From NCBI GenBank assembly GCA_014728875.1, contig WJKV01000132.1:1-5239 (forward strand): DNA of 5,239 nt, read 5' to 3'. Positions 4,605 through 5,239 of the stretch are shown here, one piece after another. The notes under the pieces are model-generated. The model saw only the letters and a list, made by a program, of their open reading frames with translations. It had not been told where the DNA came from and ran no database searches. The stretch is from Candidatus Woesearchaeota archaeon. Its GTDB lineage: Archaea; Nanobdellota; Nanobdellia; Woesearchaeales; WJKV01. Position numbers and translations under genes: made by a program. Numbering within the stretch: position 1 is the first letter of the stretch; each line of letters opens with the position of its first letter.

Positions 4605-4949
4605 ATGGAAAAAGAGCTGATTACCGGAAAACTGAAGAAGATTGACAGTTCTGTTAGTTCTATTGAAGAAAAATACAAGGAATGCAAGAATGCGCTCGAC
4701 AAATTAAAGACTTCCAGCAAGTTGGATCTCAGCCAGGGAAAGACGAGCCTTGACATCCTGTCCGGCAGGATAAAAGAGACCCAGGAGATGATCGAAGAGT
4801 TCAAAACCAACCTGAAAGAGGCCATCAAGCTGTTGCAGCAGATGGCAGCGACAACAGAACTGAGCCAGGTGCAGAGGAAAGTCGACAAATGGCAGCCAGA
4901 GAACCTTCTTACAATGGAGATGCTTGAGAGCATGCTTGAAGAATTATGA
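4605..4949 (+). CDS. Small soluble helical protein, unknown function
   Basis: 114 residues with no signal peptide or membrane segment, so cytoplasmic. Predicted helices: about 2-36 (I-D-S-S-V-S-S-I-E-E-K-Y with heptad-like spacing), 46-82 (S-L-D-I-L-S-G-R-I-K-E-T then I-E-E-F-K), and a short one at 98-114 (LLTMEMLESMLEEL) after KWQPEN. This looks like a two-helix antiparallel coiled coil plus a C-terminal oligomer or docking helix. I do not recognise the family; a prefoldin-like or adaptor fold is possible. ATG 4605 is the first start after the T-tract and no ribosome site precedes it, so it is either leaderless with a weak TATA-like element within the T-rich run or translated by readthrough. 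Base composition resembles the neighbours. The stop lies two bases from the convergent permease stop. Confidence 0.72.
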   Translation: MEKELITGKLKKIDSSVSSIEEKYKECKNALDKLKTSSKLDLSQGKTSLDILSGRIKETQEMIEEFKTNLKEAIKLLQQMAATTELSQVQRKVDKWQPENLLTMEMLESMLEEL

Positions 4950-4951
4950 GA

Positions 4952-5239
4952 TCACAAGAAAGTGTTGAACAATATCGCGATCACCAGGATCTGCGGCACA
5001 GTTATGATAGGAAGCCAGACAGCTGTTCTTTTGCCGATGTTTGTCCATAACAGGCCTATTTCTGTGTAATCCGTGGCAACGCCTGCCATGAGAAAGATGA
5101 ACGGATTTCCGAGCGCTTTCACTTTGTTGAAGATCTCAAAAGCAATCGGTGAGCTGCCTTCACTGCAGACCTCTATGACAGTCGCAAAAGCCAATGTCAA
5201 CAACAACCCCGTGATATCGGGTCCGAAGTACTGCATGAA
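4952..5239 (-). CDS. Permease of the COG0701/DUF318 (ArsP-like) family, N-terminus cut by window edge
   Basis: The frame is open from base 5239 to the TGA at 4954-4952, giving the C-terminal 95 residues; the Met encoded at 5236 is internal, not the start, because family members are normally about 300 residues or more. The fragment carries the hallmark second-half motif VIEVCSEGSSPIAFEI, then GNPFIFLMAGVATDYTEIGLLWTNIGKRTA, split here as GNPFIFLMAGVATD and YTEIGLLWTNIGKRTA. A final hydrophobic helix follows (WLPIITVPQILVIAILF). At least three membrane helices are visible. Members include ArsP, which exports organoarsenicals; most archaeal members have no known substrate, so none is assigned here. 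The promoter and first half are outside the window. Confidence 0.85.
   Translation of the reverse strand, partial: FMQYFGPDITGLLLTLAFATVIEVCSEGSSPIAFEIFNKVKALGNPFIFLMAGVATDYTEIGLLWTNIGKRTAVWLPIITVPQILVIAILFNTFL

Overview
The window looks archaeal. Four AT-rich TATA boxes with purine-rich BRE-like sequence lie about 27-30 bases ahead of start codons or of a predicted start site. Three of the four genes they serve seem to be leaderless. The two genes with leaders have GGAGG/GGGGAG ribosome sites matching the archaeal 16S tail. A poly-T tract without a hairpin follows one operon. The proteins also fit: a COG2512-type membrane-anchored winged-helix regulator, and arginine codons that are mostly AGA/AGG. 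Small envelope proteins, very tight packing and lack of recognisable operons would suit an uncultivated DPANN-type or euryarchaeal genome, but no marker gene fixes the lineage.

Layout. From 720 leftward to the window edge runs an incomplete minus-strand gene for a Tat-exported protein (SRRGFLEG motif) with a TPR-like helical body. It is divergent from a plus-strand gene (835-1926) for a malonyl-CoA:ACP acyltransferase-like (FabD family) protein. The two are separated by a 114-base spacer holding two back-to-back TATA promoters and a small dyad midway between them. The FabD-like gene overlaps tail-to-tail by 7 bases with a minus-strand gene (1920-2681). That gene encodes a signal peptide, a beta-sandwich, one membrane helix, a charged helix and a winged helix, giving a probable one-component membrane regulator.

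A gene-free stretch of about 400 bases (2682-3087) follows. It holds the regulator's promoter, a long inverted repeat, two hairpins that share a GCTTTG/CAAAGC motif, and the promoter of a plus-strand pair. The pair is a 412-residue secreted charged coiled-coil protein with an acidic repeat tail (3088-4326) and a 73-residue acidic lipoprotein (4351-4572), closed by a T-tract. Next comes a 114-residue soluble helical protein (4605-4949). Two bases beyond it is the tail of a minus-strand COG0701/DUF318-type permease that enters from the right edge.

Together: five of the seven genes encode exported or membrane proteins (one Tat, two Sec-type signal peptides, one lipoprotein, one permease; the regulator carries one of the Sec-type signals). 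This is an envelope-biased neighbourhood with a regulator that could sense outside the cell. A functional link between the FabD-like enzyme and these proteins is not shown. No tRNA, rRNA, CRISPR array, transposase or integrase was seen.
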